From Bacteroidales bacterium (GTDB lineage Bacteria; Bacteroidota; Bacteroidia; Bacteroidales; VadinHA17): a stretch of DNA of 64,000 bases. The stretch's first letter is position 1; the number at the start of each line of letters is the position of its first letter. The position numbers were made by a program, and so were the translations under genes. A model generated the notes under the pieces. It was not told the DNA's origin. It worked only from the letters and a program-made list of their open reading frames with translations, and made no database searches. Location: assembly GCA_016715075.1 (NCBI GenBank), contig JADKBK010000002.1, forward strand, positions 62,001 through 126,000. The letters are read 5' to 3'. Shown piece after piece: positions 28,060 to 35,481 of this stretch.

Positions 28060-29321
28060 ATGAAAATGATTCAGGACTTTAATTTCAAGGGAAAAAAAGC
28101 GATAGTCAGGGTTGATTTTAATGTTCCCTCGATAAGAAAACTTTTGTAGTTACAGATGATACAAGGATAAGGGGAGCTCTGCTCACTATCAGGAAAATTC
28201 TGGATGATGGGGGCTGCCTTATACTGATGTCTCATCTCGGAAGGCCTGAGGGACGCATGGAGAAGTATTCACTGAAGCCGGTTCTCCCGGTGCTTGAAAA
28301 GCATCTTGGCAAAAAGGTTCTGTTTGCTGATGATTGCCTTGGGGAAACTGCCGTAAATATGTCAGCCGCCCTGAAGCCCGGGGAGGTTTTGCTTCTTGAG
28401 AATGTACGTTTTTATCCGGAGGAGGAGGGAAAACCGGTTCTTCCTGAGAACGTAACGGATGAGGAGAAAAAAGCAGCCAAGGCAGCGATGAAGGTTAAAC
28501 AGAAGGAGATGGCAAAAAAGCTCTCAGGTTATGCTGAGGTATATGTCAATGATGCCTTCGGAACAGCTCACCGTGCTCATGCTACCACTGCTGTCATGGC
28601 AGATTATTTTCCTGCAGAAAACAAGATGTTCGGCTTCCTCATTAACAGTGAGCTTGCTGCCATGGATAAGGTTCTGAATAATTCACAGCGGCCCTTTACT
28701 GCTATTATGGGTGGAGCAAAGGTTTCAGACAAAATTATGCTGATCGAAAACCTTCTTAACAGGGTGGATAACCTCATAATCGGTGGGGGTATGACCTATA
28801 CATTTATAAAAGCTATGGGAGGAAAGATTGGCAAGTCACTTTGCGAAGAGGACAAGCTTGATCTGGCTCTTCAGCTGATTGAAAAAGCAAAGGAAAAGAA
28901 AGTTAATCTCTACCTTCCTGTCGATAGCCTGAATGCAGATAAGTTCGATAATGAGGCCAATACCAGCATAACTGCTGCTGATGCAGTCGAGGATGGATGG
29001 CTTGGGCTTGATATTGCAGAAAAGACAATCGAGAAATTTTCTTCAGTTATTGAATCCTCAAAAACAATTCTTTGGAACGGACCAATGGGCGTTTTTGAAA
29101 TGGAAAAATTCTCCAAAGGGACTACAGCTGTAGCGAAAGCTATTGCCGCAGCCACTGCAAAGGGAGCATACAGCCTTATCGGAGGCGGTGATTCTGTAGC
29201 TGCAATAAATAAGAATGGTCTGGCCGACAAGGTAAGCTATGTATCAACAGGTGGCGGTGCGATGCTGGAATATATGGAAGGCAAGAAGCTTCCCGGTATT
29301 ACAGCTATACGAGGAGAGTAG
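28060..29321 (+). CDS. pgk: phosphoglycerate kinase, with a -1 frameshift near the N-terminus
   Basis: Glycolytic kinase that transfers phosphate from 1,3-bisphosphoglycerate to ADP. From ATG 28060 the frame reads [20 protein letters not shown] then NVP and runs into a stop at 28147. The rest of the enzyme continues in another frame ([19 protein letters not shown], then [15 protein letters not shown]). Restoring one C in the CCC at 28126-28128 gives [14 protein letters not shown] and a 420-residue protein, the usual size. Substrate motifs MSHLGRP and [10 protein letters not shown] and the nucleotide loop [10 protein letters not shown] are intact. Either a base was missed in sequencing or pgk is broken; glycolytic necessity favours the former. 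Confidence 0.92.
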
Positions 29322-29375
29322 AAAATAATTCCGGCGAGGTTTAAATTTTTTATCAATATTGCATTATAAATAAGA

Positions 29376-29399
29376 AGGGTCTTGCCATGGCATGACCCT
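29376..29399. terminator. hairpin downstream of pgk
   Basis: AGGGTC pairs with GACCCT around an inner stem GCC/GGC (24 nt in all), 54 nt after the pgk stop. No U-tract follows, so it may be a remnant of a GTAGGG-type palindromic repeat rather than a functional terminator. A half-site with GTCCCTACAT follows at 29443-29455. Confidence 0.35.
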
Positions 29400-29592
29400 A
29401 CTACATTTAAAAAATATGATTTTATGGCCACATCAGGTCGTGTCCCTACATTTTATCCCGATCGTTATCATGTATCCATGAAAAACGACGATCAGGAGCT
29501 TAAAGCCACCGCCAGAGAGCATCGTTGTCAGATTTTTAAACTTTTCATACTATCTTTGTGTTATTCAATTTCATCTGATACTTGAATAAATT

Positions 29593-30129
29593 ATGAAAAG
29601 AATAACATTGGTTATACTCTTTATATTATCAGTACTCTCCGCATGCAAGAAGGATGATACTGCTACTTCCAATTCGGGTACTGTTACAATTGATAATAAA
29701 ACCGAATTCTCTACAACCTATTATGTGTATGGGTTTTCATTTGCGAAGGCTAAAAAGGTCTCGACACTTGAAGTCCCGGGACCTGATGTTACAATAGATG
29801 TGAATACTGATAACCCCCCTGAGAGCTGGCTGAATCTTCAGGCAAACAATTTATATCCCTCCTTTTATAAAATAGGGGATTACCCTGATGCGCAGTCTGC
29901 TTCTGATGCTTTTGACAACCTGACAACTGTGGGAAACTATCAGTGGACCGATATGGCGCAGCCGGTCACACCTAACCAGGTGTGGGTTTACAGGACAGGG
30001 ACGCCCTGTTATGCAAAGATCAGGATTATCAGCACTGTAAATGACAGCATCAATGATGAACCTCATGGGGAATGTTCATTTGAATGGGTTTTCCAGCCCG
30101 ATGGTTCTTCAAGTTTTCCTGTAAAATGA
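29593..30129 (+). CDS. small lipoprotein of unknown function
   Basis: 178 residues with a clear lipoprotein signal peptide: basic MKRI, hydrophobic TLVILFILSVLSAC with acylated Cys18, then the acidic or polar KKDDTATSNSG linker common in Bacteroidota surface lipoproteins. The mature part is Thr/Val-rich and probably beta-structured (GTVTIDNKTEFSTTYYVYGF). No family recognised. Its TGA stop overlaps the ATG of the acyl-protein synthetase gene (ATGATG at 30126), so the two are translationally coupled and probably functionally linked. Confidence 0.85.
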   Translation: MKRITLVILFILSVLSACKKDDTATSNSGTVTIDNKTEFSTTYYVYGFSFAKAKKVSTLEVPGPDVTIDVNTDNPPESWLNLQANNLYPSFYKIGDYPDAQSASDAFDNLTTVGNYQWTDMAQPVTPNQVWVYRTGTPCYAKIRIISTVNDSINDEPHGECSFEWVFQPDGSSSFPVK

Positions 30130-31115
30130 TGCCATCGATACAGGATACCATTTACAATATTAAGACTGAGCAGGATTTTTGGGAAGCTGCACTGAAAATA
30201 TTCAATTATCAGCTTGAGAATAACAGGCTGTATAAGGAATTTGCCACACTCCTGGGAAAGGAAAGCGTTCAGCCTGGATCAGTATATGAGATCCCTTATC
30301 TGCCTGTGGAATTTTTCAGGAATCATAAAATAGTTACCGGGGAGAAACCGGTTGAGATGGTTTTTGAAAGCAGCGGGACTACTGGTGTTACTCCGGGACG
30401 TCATTATGTTAGCGACCTGAAATTATATGAGAGAGGATTTCTAAAAACTTTCCGCTTGTTTTACGGCGATCCGCGGAATTACCTGGTAATTGCACTGCTT
30501 CCGTCATATACTGAAAGAGAGGGCTCATCGCTCGTTTATATGGCTGATAAGCTTATAAAAGAAAGCCGTCATCCCCTCAGTGGATTTTATAAGGGAAAGA
30601 GTGACGGAATTCACGGTATCATTAAAAAAGGCCAGGAAGATGGAGCCCGGATTCTACTACTGGGTGTCAGTTTCGCACTGCTTGACCTGGCTGAGGATTC
30701 GCCTTCGGATCTCTCAGATGTGATAATTATGGAAACGGGTGGAATGAAAGGTAGAAGGAAGGAGCTGACCCGTTCCGAACTGCATTCATTGCTGAAGGAA
30801 AAACTGAATGCGAAGTCCATCCACTCTGAATATGGCATGACTGAGCTGATGAGCCAGGCCTATTCTGCCGGTAACGGGATCTTTTATTCTCCTCCGTGGA
30901 TGAAAATTGTATTAAGAGATCCGCAGGATCCGCTTTGTATTTACAGTGAGGCCGGGAAAACAGGAGGTATCAATATTATTGATCTGGCGAATGTGAACTC
31001 CTGTTCCTTTATCGCTACGGGAGACCTTGGCAGGCTTCATGAAGATGGTGGATTCGAAGTTCTCGGGAGGTTCGATAACAGCGACATCAGGGGATGCAAC
31101 CTACTCGCGGAATAA
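30126..31115 (+). CDS. LuxE-like acyl-protein synthetase / adenylate-forming enzyme
   Basis: 329-330 residues from the ATG at 30126 or 30129; the ORF start at 30084 lies inside the lipoprotein gene. The ANL-like nucleotide-binding loop is FESSGTTGVTPGRH, and other LuxE-family segments are PYLPVEFFRNHKIV, SEYGMTELMSQAYS and the C-terminal GRFDNSDIRGCNLL. LuxE proteins activate fatty acids as acyl-AMP and carry the acyl group on a cysteine. No LuxC reductase or luciferase is present, so the role is not bioluminescence; acyl activation for an envelope or secondary-metabolite step is possible. Confidence 0.82.
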   Translation: MMPSIQDTIYNIKTEQDFWEAALKIFNYQLENNRLYKEFATLLGKESVQPGSVYEIPYLPVEFFRNHKIVTGEKPVEMVFESSGTTGVTPGRHYVSDLKLYERGFLKTFRLFYGDPRNYLVIALLPSYTEREGSSLVYMADKLIKESRHPLSGFYKGKSDGIHGIIKKGQEDGARILLLGVSFALLDLAEDSPSDLSDVIIMETGGMKGRRKELTRSELHSLLKEKLNAKSIHSEYGMTELMSQAYSAGNGIFYSPPWMKIVLRDPQDPLCIYSEAGKTGGINIIDLANVNSCSFIATGDLGRLHEDGGFEVLGRFDNSDIRGCNLLAE

Positions 31116-31127
31116 GATTTTATGTAA

Positions 31128-31189
31128 CACAGAGAGGCACAGAGAATACACAGAGGAACACGGAGAAAAACCCTTTGTGGCCCTCTGTG
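31128..31189. repeat. dispersed inverted repeat R2: phased CACAGAG / CTCTGTG arrays
   Basis: CACAGAG words start at 31128, 31138, 31149 and (as CACGGAG) 31159, spacing 10, 11, 10. The inverted partner words CTTTGTG (31173) and CTCTGTG (31183) follow. It lies directly after the LuxE-like gene, before the convergent mmcQ-like gene. Spacing equals that of R1 and R4. Confidence 0.85.
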
Positions 31190-31222
31190 TCACCTAAAAA
31201 GAACTTCATCTAATTCCGGTAA

Positions 31223-31543
31223 TTATTTCTTCCTGGAGACTCTTTCATATGAATGGTCAATCCACGAAAATATCTCTTTGTCGGGAACTGAACCGTCAAG
31301 CTGAACAGTATTCCAGTGTTTCTTATTCATATGATATCCAGGCGTTACAGAGGTATATCTTTCCCTCAGTTCCAGAGCAAGGGAAGGCTCACATTTGAGG
31401 TTAATGCTCAGATCTCCGTCAAGGTTAACAAGTGCAAAGATCTTCCCCCCTGCCTTGAAGACCAGGGTATCGTCACCAAAGGGAAAACTCTCGGTAGCAT
31501 TGTTTTTTGAGAGGCAAAATTCTCTTAGTAATTCTATATTCAT
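31223..31543 (-). CDS. MmcQ/YjbR family protein
   Basis: 106 residues of the YjbR/MmcQ fold. Family features are the N-terminal LREFCLSKNNATESFPFGDDTLVFK, the FALVNLDGDLSINLKCEP strand pair, and the C-terminal PGYHMNKKHWNTVQLDGSVPDKEI. These proteins have a double-wing or CyaY-like fold and are often listed as DNA-binding, but their biochemical role is unclear. It starts 9 nt after the yraN stop on the same strand and is probably cotranscribed with it. Confidence 0.88.
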   Translation of the reverse strand: MNIELLREFCLSKNNATESFPFGDDTLVFKAGGKIFALVNLDGDLSINLKCEPSLALELRERYTSVTPGYHMNKKHWNTVQLDGSVPDKEIFSWIDHSYERVSRKK

Positions 31544-31552
31544 CTCCTGTAA

Positions 31553-31918
31553 TTATCTTAAGGTTGGATAAAAGGCATCTTCGATAAGTTCGAATTGAGG
31601 CTGTTCCCCGAGTAAAACTATAAAGAGAAGATCAAATCTGGCCTCTTTATCGGTCCGGGATCTTTTAATATACCCGTCAGCCGCGTAAATAATTGATTTT
31701 TGTTTTTCGACAGTAATAGCCGTTCTGGGGTGCATCAGTGGATTTTCGCTTCTGGTCTTCACCTCGATAAAAACTATCCTATCATCCTTTTCGGCTATGA
31801 TATCAATCTCATTTTTTCCCCATTTCCAGTTTCTCTCAAGGATTTTGTAGCCGCTCTTTTTCAGGAAGCCGGCTGCCAGATCTTCTCCTTTATTGCCAAG
31901 AATATTTGCCTCAGCCAT
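31553..31918 (-). CDS. YraN family (UPF0102) endonuclease-like protein
   Basis: 121 residues of the YraN restriction-endonuclease-like fold. The characteristic order is GNKGEDLAAGFLKKSGYKIL at the N-terminus, ERNWKWGKNEIDIIAEKDD with the Asp of the nuclease motif, then VFIEVKTRSE carrying the ExK pair. Homologues may act in DNA recombination or repair; the exact function is not established. The structured repeat E2 begins 32 nt upstream of its start codon. Confidence 0.9.
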   Translation of the reverse strand: MAEANILGNKGEDLAAGFLKKSGYKILERNWKWGKNEIDIIAEKDDRIVFIEVKTRSENPLMHPRTAITVEKQKSIIYAADGYIKRSRTDKEARFDLLFIVLLGEQPQFELIEDAFYPTLR

Positions 31919-31949
31919 AATTTATAGGTTTTCAACACATCCATTTATT

Positions 31950-32096
31950 CCACTTTGACAGAACACCTTTTCTCTGATTTTTCTGCTTTTCTACCCCTTA
32001 CCCTAAAGGGAGTAAGCAGAAAAATCAACCTGCACCCTTTAAGGACAGGGGTAAATCAGGTTGATTTTTCGATGTTATTAGATTCTGTCAAAGTGG
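31950..32096. repeat. complex three-arm inverted-repeat element with 14-bp terminal inverted repeats, copy E2
   Basis: Outer ends are a perfect 14-bp inverted repeat: CCACTTTGACAGAA at 31950-31963 and TTCTGTCAAAGTGG at 32083-32096. Inside, TGATTTTTCTGCTT (31975-31988) pairs with 32014-32027 around a loop that begins with TACCCC (31992-31997). A short CCTTTAAGG hairpin follows, then GGGGTA (32048-32053), complementary to the loop, and a third arm TTGATTTTTCG (32061-32071). The layout is that of E1. It occupies the space between yraN and the end of the response-regulator gene. Confidence 0.88.
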
Positions 32097-32098
32097 CA

Positions 32099-32699
32099 TT
32101 ATATTTCTATCAGCTTATGTCTTATTGCAAAAAGAATAAGACTCGCTGTATTTTTTGAGTTTGTCTTACCTAAAAAGTGTTTCCGCAATCTCCTGGTTTG
32201 AGAGTCCTTCGCATATCTTGACGAGGATCTCCTTTTCTCTCTTGGAGAGGTTTGCGGATTTGCTTTCGTGTTCCCTGTGCTTGATTTTCTGTATTACATG
32301 ATAGAGCAGCTCCTGGGAGAAATAGCTGCCTCCCTTTCTCACCGTTAGTATTGCCTCCTTCACCTCTGATATATCAGAGTCCTTCAGGAGGAATCCCTTG
32401 GCGCCTGCGTCCACCATTTTATAATAGTATTCTTCCTCACCGTACATCGACAGGGCAATAATATCAATTCCCGGGCACAGCTTAAGACCTTTTCTGGTAG
32501 CCTCAATGCCATCCATCTCGGGCATGTTTATATCCATAAGGACGATATCAGCAGAAGTATTCTTAAGGATTCCGAGAAATTCCTCACCATTTGATGCTTC
32601 ACCGGTTACCTCGAATTCCGGGAAGGCATTAAGAAGTATTTTCAGACCGTTGCGAAATAGTTGGTGGTCGTCGGTGATTATGATTCTGATTTTTTCCAT
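32099..32699 (-). pseudogene. NarL/FixJ-type response regulator with the recognition-helix region deleted
   Basis: The receiver domain is intact (acidic pair in IIITDDHQLFRNG, phospho-acceptor Asp56 in IVLMDINMPEMDG, Lys in GFLLKDSD). The LuxR HTH starts normally (NLSKREKEILVKICEGLSNQEIAETLF), then the frame stops at 32166. In another frame the usual C-terminus follows at once: LGKTNSKNTASLILFAIRHK and LIEI, ending at 32099. The missing piece corresponds to the second half of the HTH (the usual S-RTV-HR-NLL segment), about 38 or 41 nt by reading-frame arithmetic. The protein as read would not bind DNA normally. The cognate kinase is directly upstream. Confidence 0.8.
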
Positions 32700-32723
32700 T
32701 TTAAAAAGGTCTGATTAAAAGCT

Positions 32724-33695
32724 TTAATCAATCATTTTAATTAGAGCGCTGGTCCCTTTTCCGGGTGTGCTTTCAAGTATAAAGACCCCTTCTACTGTTT
32801 TTACACGCGTTTCAATATTCGATAATCCCATTCCTTTTGTATCCTCCTTGGTCAGCGTGGCTGTATCAAAACCCCTTCCGTTATCATTAAACTGCAAGGT
32901 AACAAATTTTTCGTGTTTGTTTAGTTCTATTTCTATCCTTGAAGCTCCCGAATGAAGTATTGAGTTATTGATCAGTTCACAGGCAGCCCTGTACATAACA
33001 ACCTCCTTGTCATTTTCAAGCCTCTGGGTCTCCATATTCGATTTAAAGTCAATTTCAATTGTTTTGGTCTGGTTTATCTTGCTGGTGAAGGCGCTGATGG
33101 CACTGACCAGTCCAAAATTGGTAAGGATATGCGGACTAAGATTGTTTGAGATATCCTTAATTGTACTTATAGCCTCATTAACAAGGTGATTGGTATTGCT
33201 GAGGATTACTGATCCGGTTGCATCCTTTATCCTGTCTGTCAGTGCCGACAGAGACATTTTGACTGTTGAAAGGATAGGTCCCAGTCCGTCATGCAGATCC
33301 TTGGCAAACCGCCTCCTTTCATTCTCTTCTGTATTTATTATTGCATTTATCACTCTCTTTTCGGTGCGTAACCTGTCTGTTTCAGCCTTCTTAAGAGAGG
33401 AGAACAGTTCCCTGATAAGAATAACGCCTACTATGATCATGACTGAGATCAGAACACCTATCCATTCGTCTATCAGCTGCCATGTGAATGATGGAGTTCC
33501 GCGGAAATATTCAAATAGCTGTATTAATTTGCGGACAGCCATGAAAACGAATGAGAGGGAGAGCAGTATCCACGACAGCCTGTACTTTGTCAGCTTCATA
33601 AATCTGAGTGCTATCGAAGCCGCGATGATCTGCAGTACAATTGATATTATCAGGGCTATAAGTCTTACCATCTGTCTCCGGGTATATTCATACAA
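32724..33695 (-). CDS. sensor histidine kinase, HisKA_3 type
   Basis: 323 residues from ATG 33695; ATG 33671 is an alternative. Three hydrophobic segments lie at about residues 12-31, 40-58 and 74-97, followed by a short coiled coil. The HisKA_3 dimerisation box is ERRRFAKDLHDGLGPILS with His135. The HATPase domain has ACELINNSILHSGAS (N box), FNDNGRGFD (G1) and GMGLSNIETRV (G2). No periplasmic sensor domain is seen, so signals may be sensed in the membrane. It ends 24 nt before the response-regulator gene, forming a NarX/NarL-like pair whose regulator is damaged. Confidence 0.92.
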   Translation of the reverse strand: MYEYTRRQMVRLIALIISIVLQIIAASIALRFMKLTKYRLSWILLSLSFVFMAVRKLIQLFEYFRGTPSFTWQLIDEWIGVLISVMIIVGVILIRELFSSLKKAETDRLRTEKRVINAIINTEENERRRFAKDLHDGLGPILSTVKMSLSALTDRIKDATGSVILSNTNHLVNEAISTIKDISNNLSPHILTNFGLVSAISAFTSKINQTKTIEIDFKSNMETQRLENDKEVVMYRAACELINNSILHSGASRIEIELNKHEKFVTLQFNDNGRGFDTATLTKEDTKGMGLSNIETRVKTVEGVFILESTPGKGTSALIKMID

Positions 33696-33748
33696 AAATA
33701 GAAGTAATTTAATCTATAACATTATTGAAGGATGGAAAATAATGAGCA

Positions 33749-33780
33749 ATGTAGGGACGGGTCGCGACCCGTCCCTACAT
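33749..33780. repeat. perfect 32-bp palindrome (GTAGGGACGGGTCG core)
   Basis: ATGTAGGGACGGGTCG is followed immediately by its exact reverse complement. It lies in the divergent spacer between the kinase gene and waaA (33696-33858). The arms are too long to be chance; such GTAGGG...CCCTAC palindromes are a common intergenic repeat type in bacterial genomes. A possible function as promoter-proximal cruciform, binding site or mobile palindrome is undetermined. Confidence 0.85.
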
Positions 33781-33858
33781 GGGGTGGTGTTATGGCTTTT
33801 AGAAGGATTGGGGTGTAGTACAAATTTTATTACCTTTGATGGCTTGATAAAAACTACA

Positions 33859-35084
33859 ATGAAAATCCTTTATAACACCGGCATTTTTATCTATACAGCA
33901 CTTATTCATCTTGTCGCACCGTTTAATTCAAAGGCTTCACTCTGGGTTAAAGGCAGGAAGGGATGGCAGGCACGGCTGGCTGATAAGATAAACCGGGATG
34001 ATCGTAAGATCTGGATCCACTGCTCCTCACTGGGTGAATTCGAACAGGGGAGACCGATAATTGAGGAAATAAGGAAAGAGCATCCGGAGTTTAAGATCAT
34101 ACTTACCTTTTTTTCACCTTCAGGTTTTGAGATCAGGAAGAATTATTCCGAAGCGGAATGTGTGGAATACCTTCCGGCAGATTTTCCTGGTAATGCAAGG
34201 AAGTTTATAAGACTGGTGAAGCCTGAATTTGTGATTTTTGTGAAATATGAATTCTGGAATAATTATATCTCGGAGCTCTATAAAAATGAGATTCCATTGT
34301 ATCTCGTTTCAGGAATTTTCAGACCCGGACAGCATTTTTTCTCATGGTACGGATCTTTCTTCAGAAGGATTCTGGGGCGGTTTGAGAAAATATTTGTACA
34401 GGATCAGCAGTCATTTGATCTTCTTCGCGGAATCGGGCTTGAGAATACTATCCTTGCAGGAGATACACGGTTTGACAGAGTTTTACGGATAACCGGGACT
34501 GCAAGGGATATTCCACAGGTTGAACAGTTCAGAGGCGGGGAGAGACTGTTTCTTGCCGGCAGCAGCTGGAAGAAGGATGAGGAAATTATTACACAATATA
34601 TAAACAGGTATCCGGCGGGGATGAAGTGGGTTTTGCTCCGCATGAGATAGACAAATCAAATATCGACCGAATTGAAAAACTGCTGGATGTCAAGGTTGTG
34701 AGATTCTCTGCTTTCACTCCGGAGGCGGCCGACGCCAGGGTGCTGATAATAGATAATATAGGAATGCTTTCATCTGCATATAAATATGCCTATATAGCTG
34801 CCATCGGCGGAGGATTTGGCAAGGGAATACATAATATTCTGGAACCGGCATGCTGGAAAATACCGGTAATCTTCGGCCCCAATTTCGAAAATTTCAGGGA
34901 GGCTGTTGAGTTAACAGCCGAAAAAGGAGCTATCTCATTCGATTCCTATGAAAGTTTTTCAGGGATTATGGAAAAGCTTACATCGGATGAGGTGTTTTAC
35001 ATGAGTGCAGCAGAAACCGCTGGAAAATATATAGCCAGGAATATTGGTGCGACAGAAATAATTCTGAAGCAAATATTCAGATAA
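33859..35084 (+). CDS. waaA: 3-deoxy-D-manno-octulosonic acid (Kdo) transferase, with a -1 frameshift
   Basis: Transfers Kdo from CMP-Kdo to lipid A. The start at ATG 33859 (MKILYNTGIFIYTALIHLVA, membrane anchor) fits the family; the longer ORF upstream reads through the spacer palindrome. The acceptor-side motif CSSLGEFEQGRPIIE holds the catalytic Glu. The frame breaks at the T-run 34631-34634: TGGGTTTT with one more T gives MKWVFAPHEIDKSN, continuing in the second ORF. The donor-binding part then follows (AAIGGGFGKGIHNILEPACW, IPVIFGPNFENFREA). Repaired length is 408 residues, normal. A missed base is the simplest explanation. Confidence 0.92.
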
Positions 35085-35481
35085 ACCACAGCCAGGTAAT
35101 ATTCTCGGCCTAAATAAAAATTGTTTATATCTGCTTAAAACTTTCGGTCCTTTTCTCAGGGGAATTTGAATTATTTCCGTTATTTTTTCATGTATAAAAT
35201 TCCAAAATTCCGGTGGCCTGGAATTAAGAATCAGATGCAAAATTAAAATTCAGTTGTCTGTGAACTTTTATGCAGATTAAATGTTTAACTGAATGTGAGT
35301 TGGTGCTTAAATGGCAGACATGCAAGAAGTTATGGGATGGTTAATAACTAAGACAAAAAATGTTAATAAACTTAAATTTCATCTCTTGCATTGAGAAATA
35401 TGCTTGTTTAATTTAGCGATTACCCGCTTAAAAAATCAGTGGTCGTTTAATCTCATTAAAATCAGAGAATAACAAAAATTT
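35085..35481. other. 397-nt leader and spacer between waaA and nrdJ
   Basis: AT-rich sequence without a recognisable ORF. I looked for a cobalamin riboswitch, expected for a B12-dependent enzyme, and saw no B12-box or convincing receptor-like fold. The only supported element is the promoter-like pair at 35386-35416. The first 150 nt may contain the end of the waaA transcript; no clear terminator was seen. Confidence 0.5.
35386..35416 (+). promoter_or_regulatory. candidate Bacteroidota promoter for nrdJ
   Basis: A -33-like TTG (35386-35388, part of CTTG) is separated by 20 nt from TAATTTAG (35409-35416), which matches TAnnTTTG at seven of eight positions. Spacing is in the 19-21 range expected for the primary sigma factor of Bacteroidota. 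The predicted leader is about 60 nt. Confidence 0.4.

Noticed and set aside
33190..33858. 5' extension of the waaA ORF (486-codon version)
   Set aside because: The upstream part overlaps the antisense of the histidine kinase and the 32-bp palindrome; the conserved waaA start is at 33859.
35085..35481. cobalamin riboswitch upstream of nrdJ
   Set aside because: No B12-box-like sequence or convincing receptor fold found by eye.
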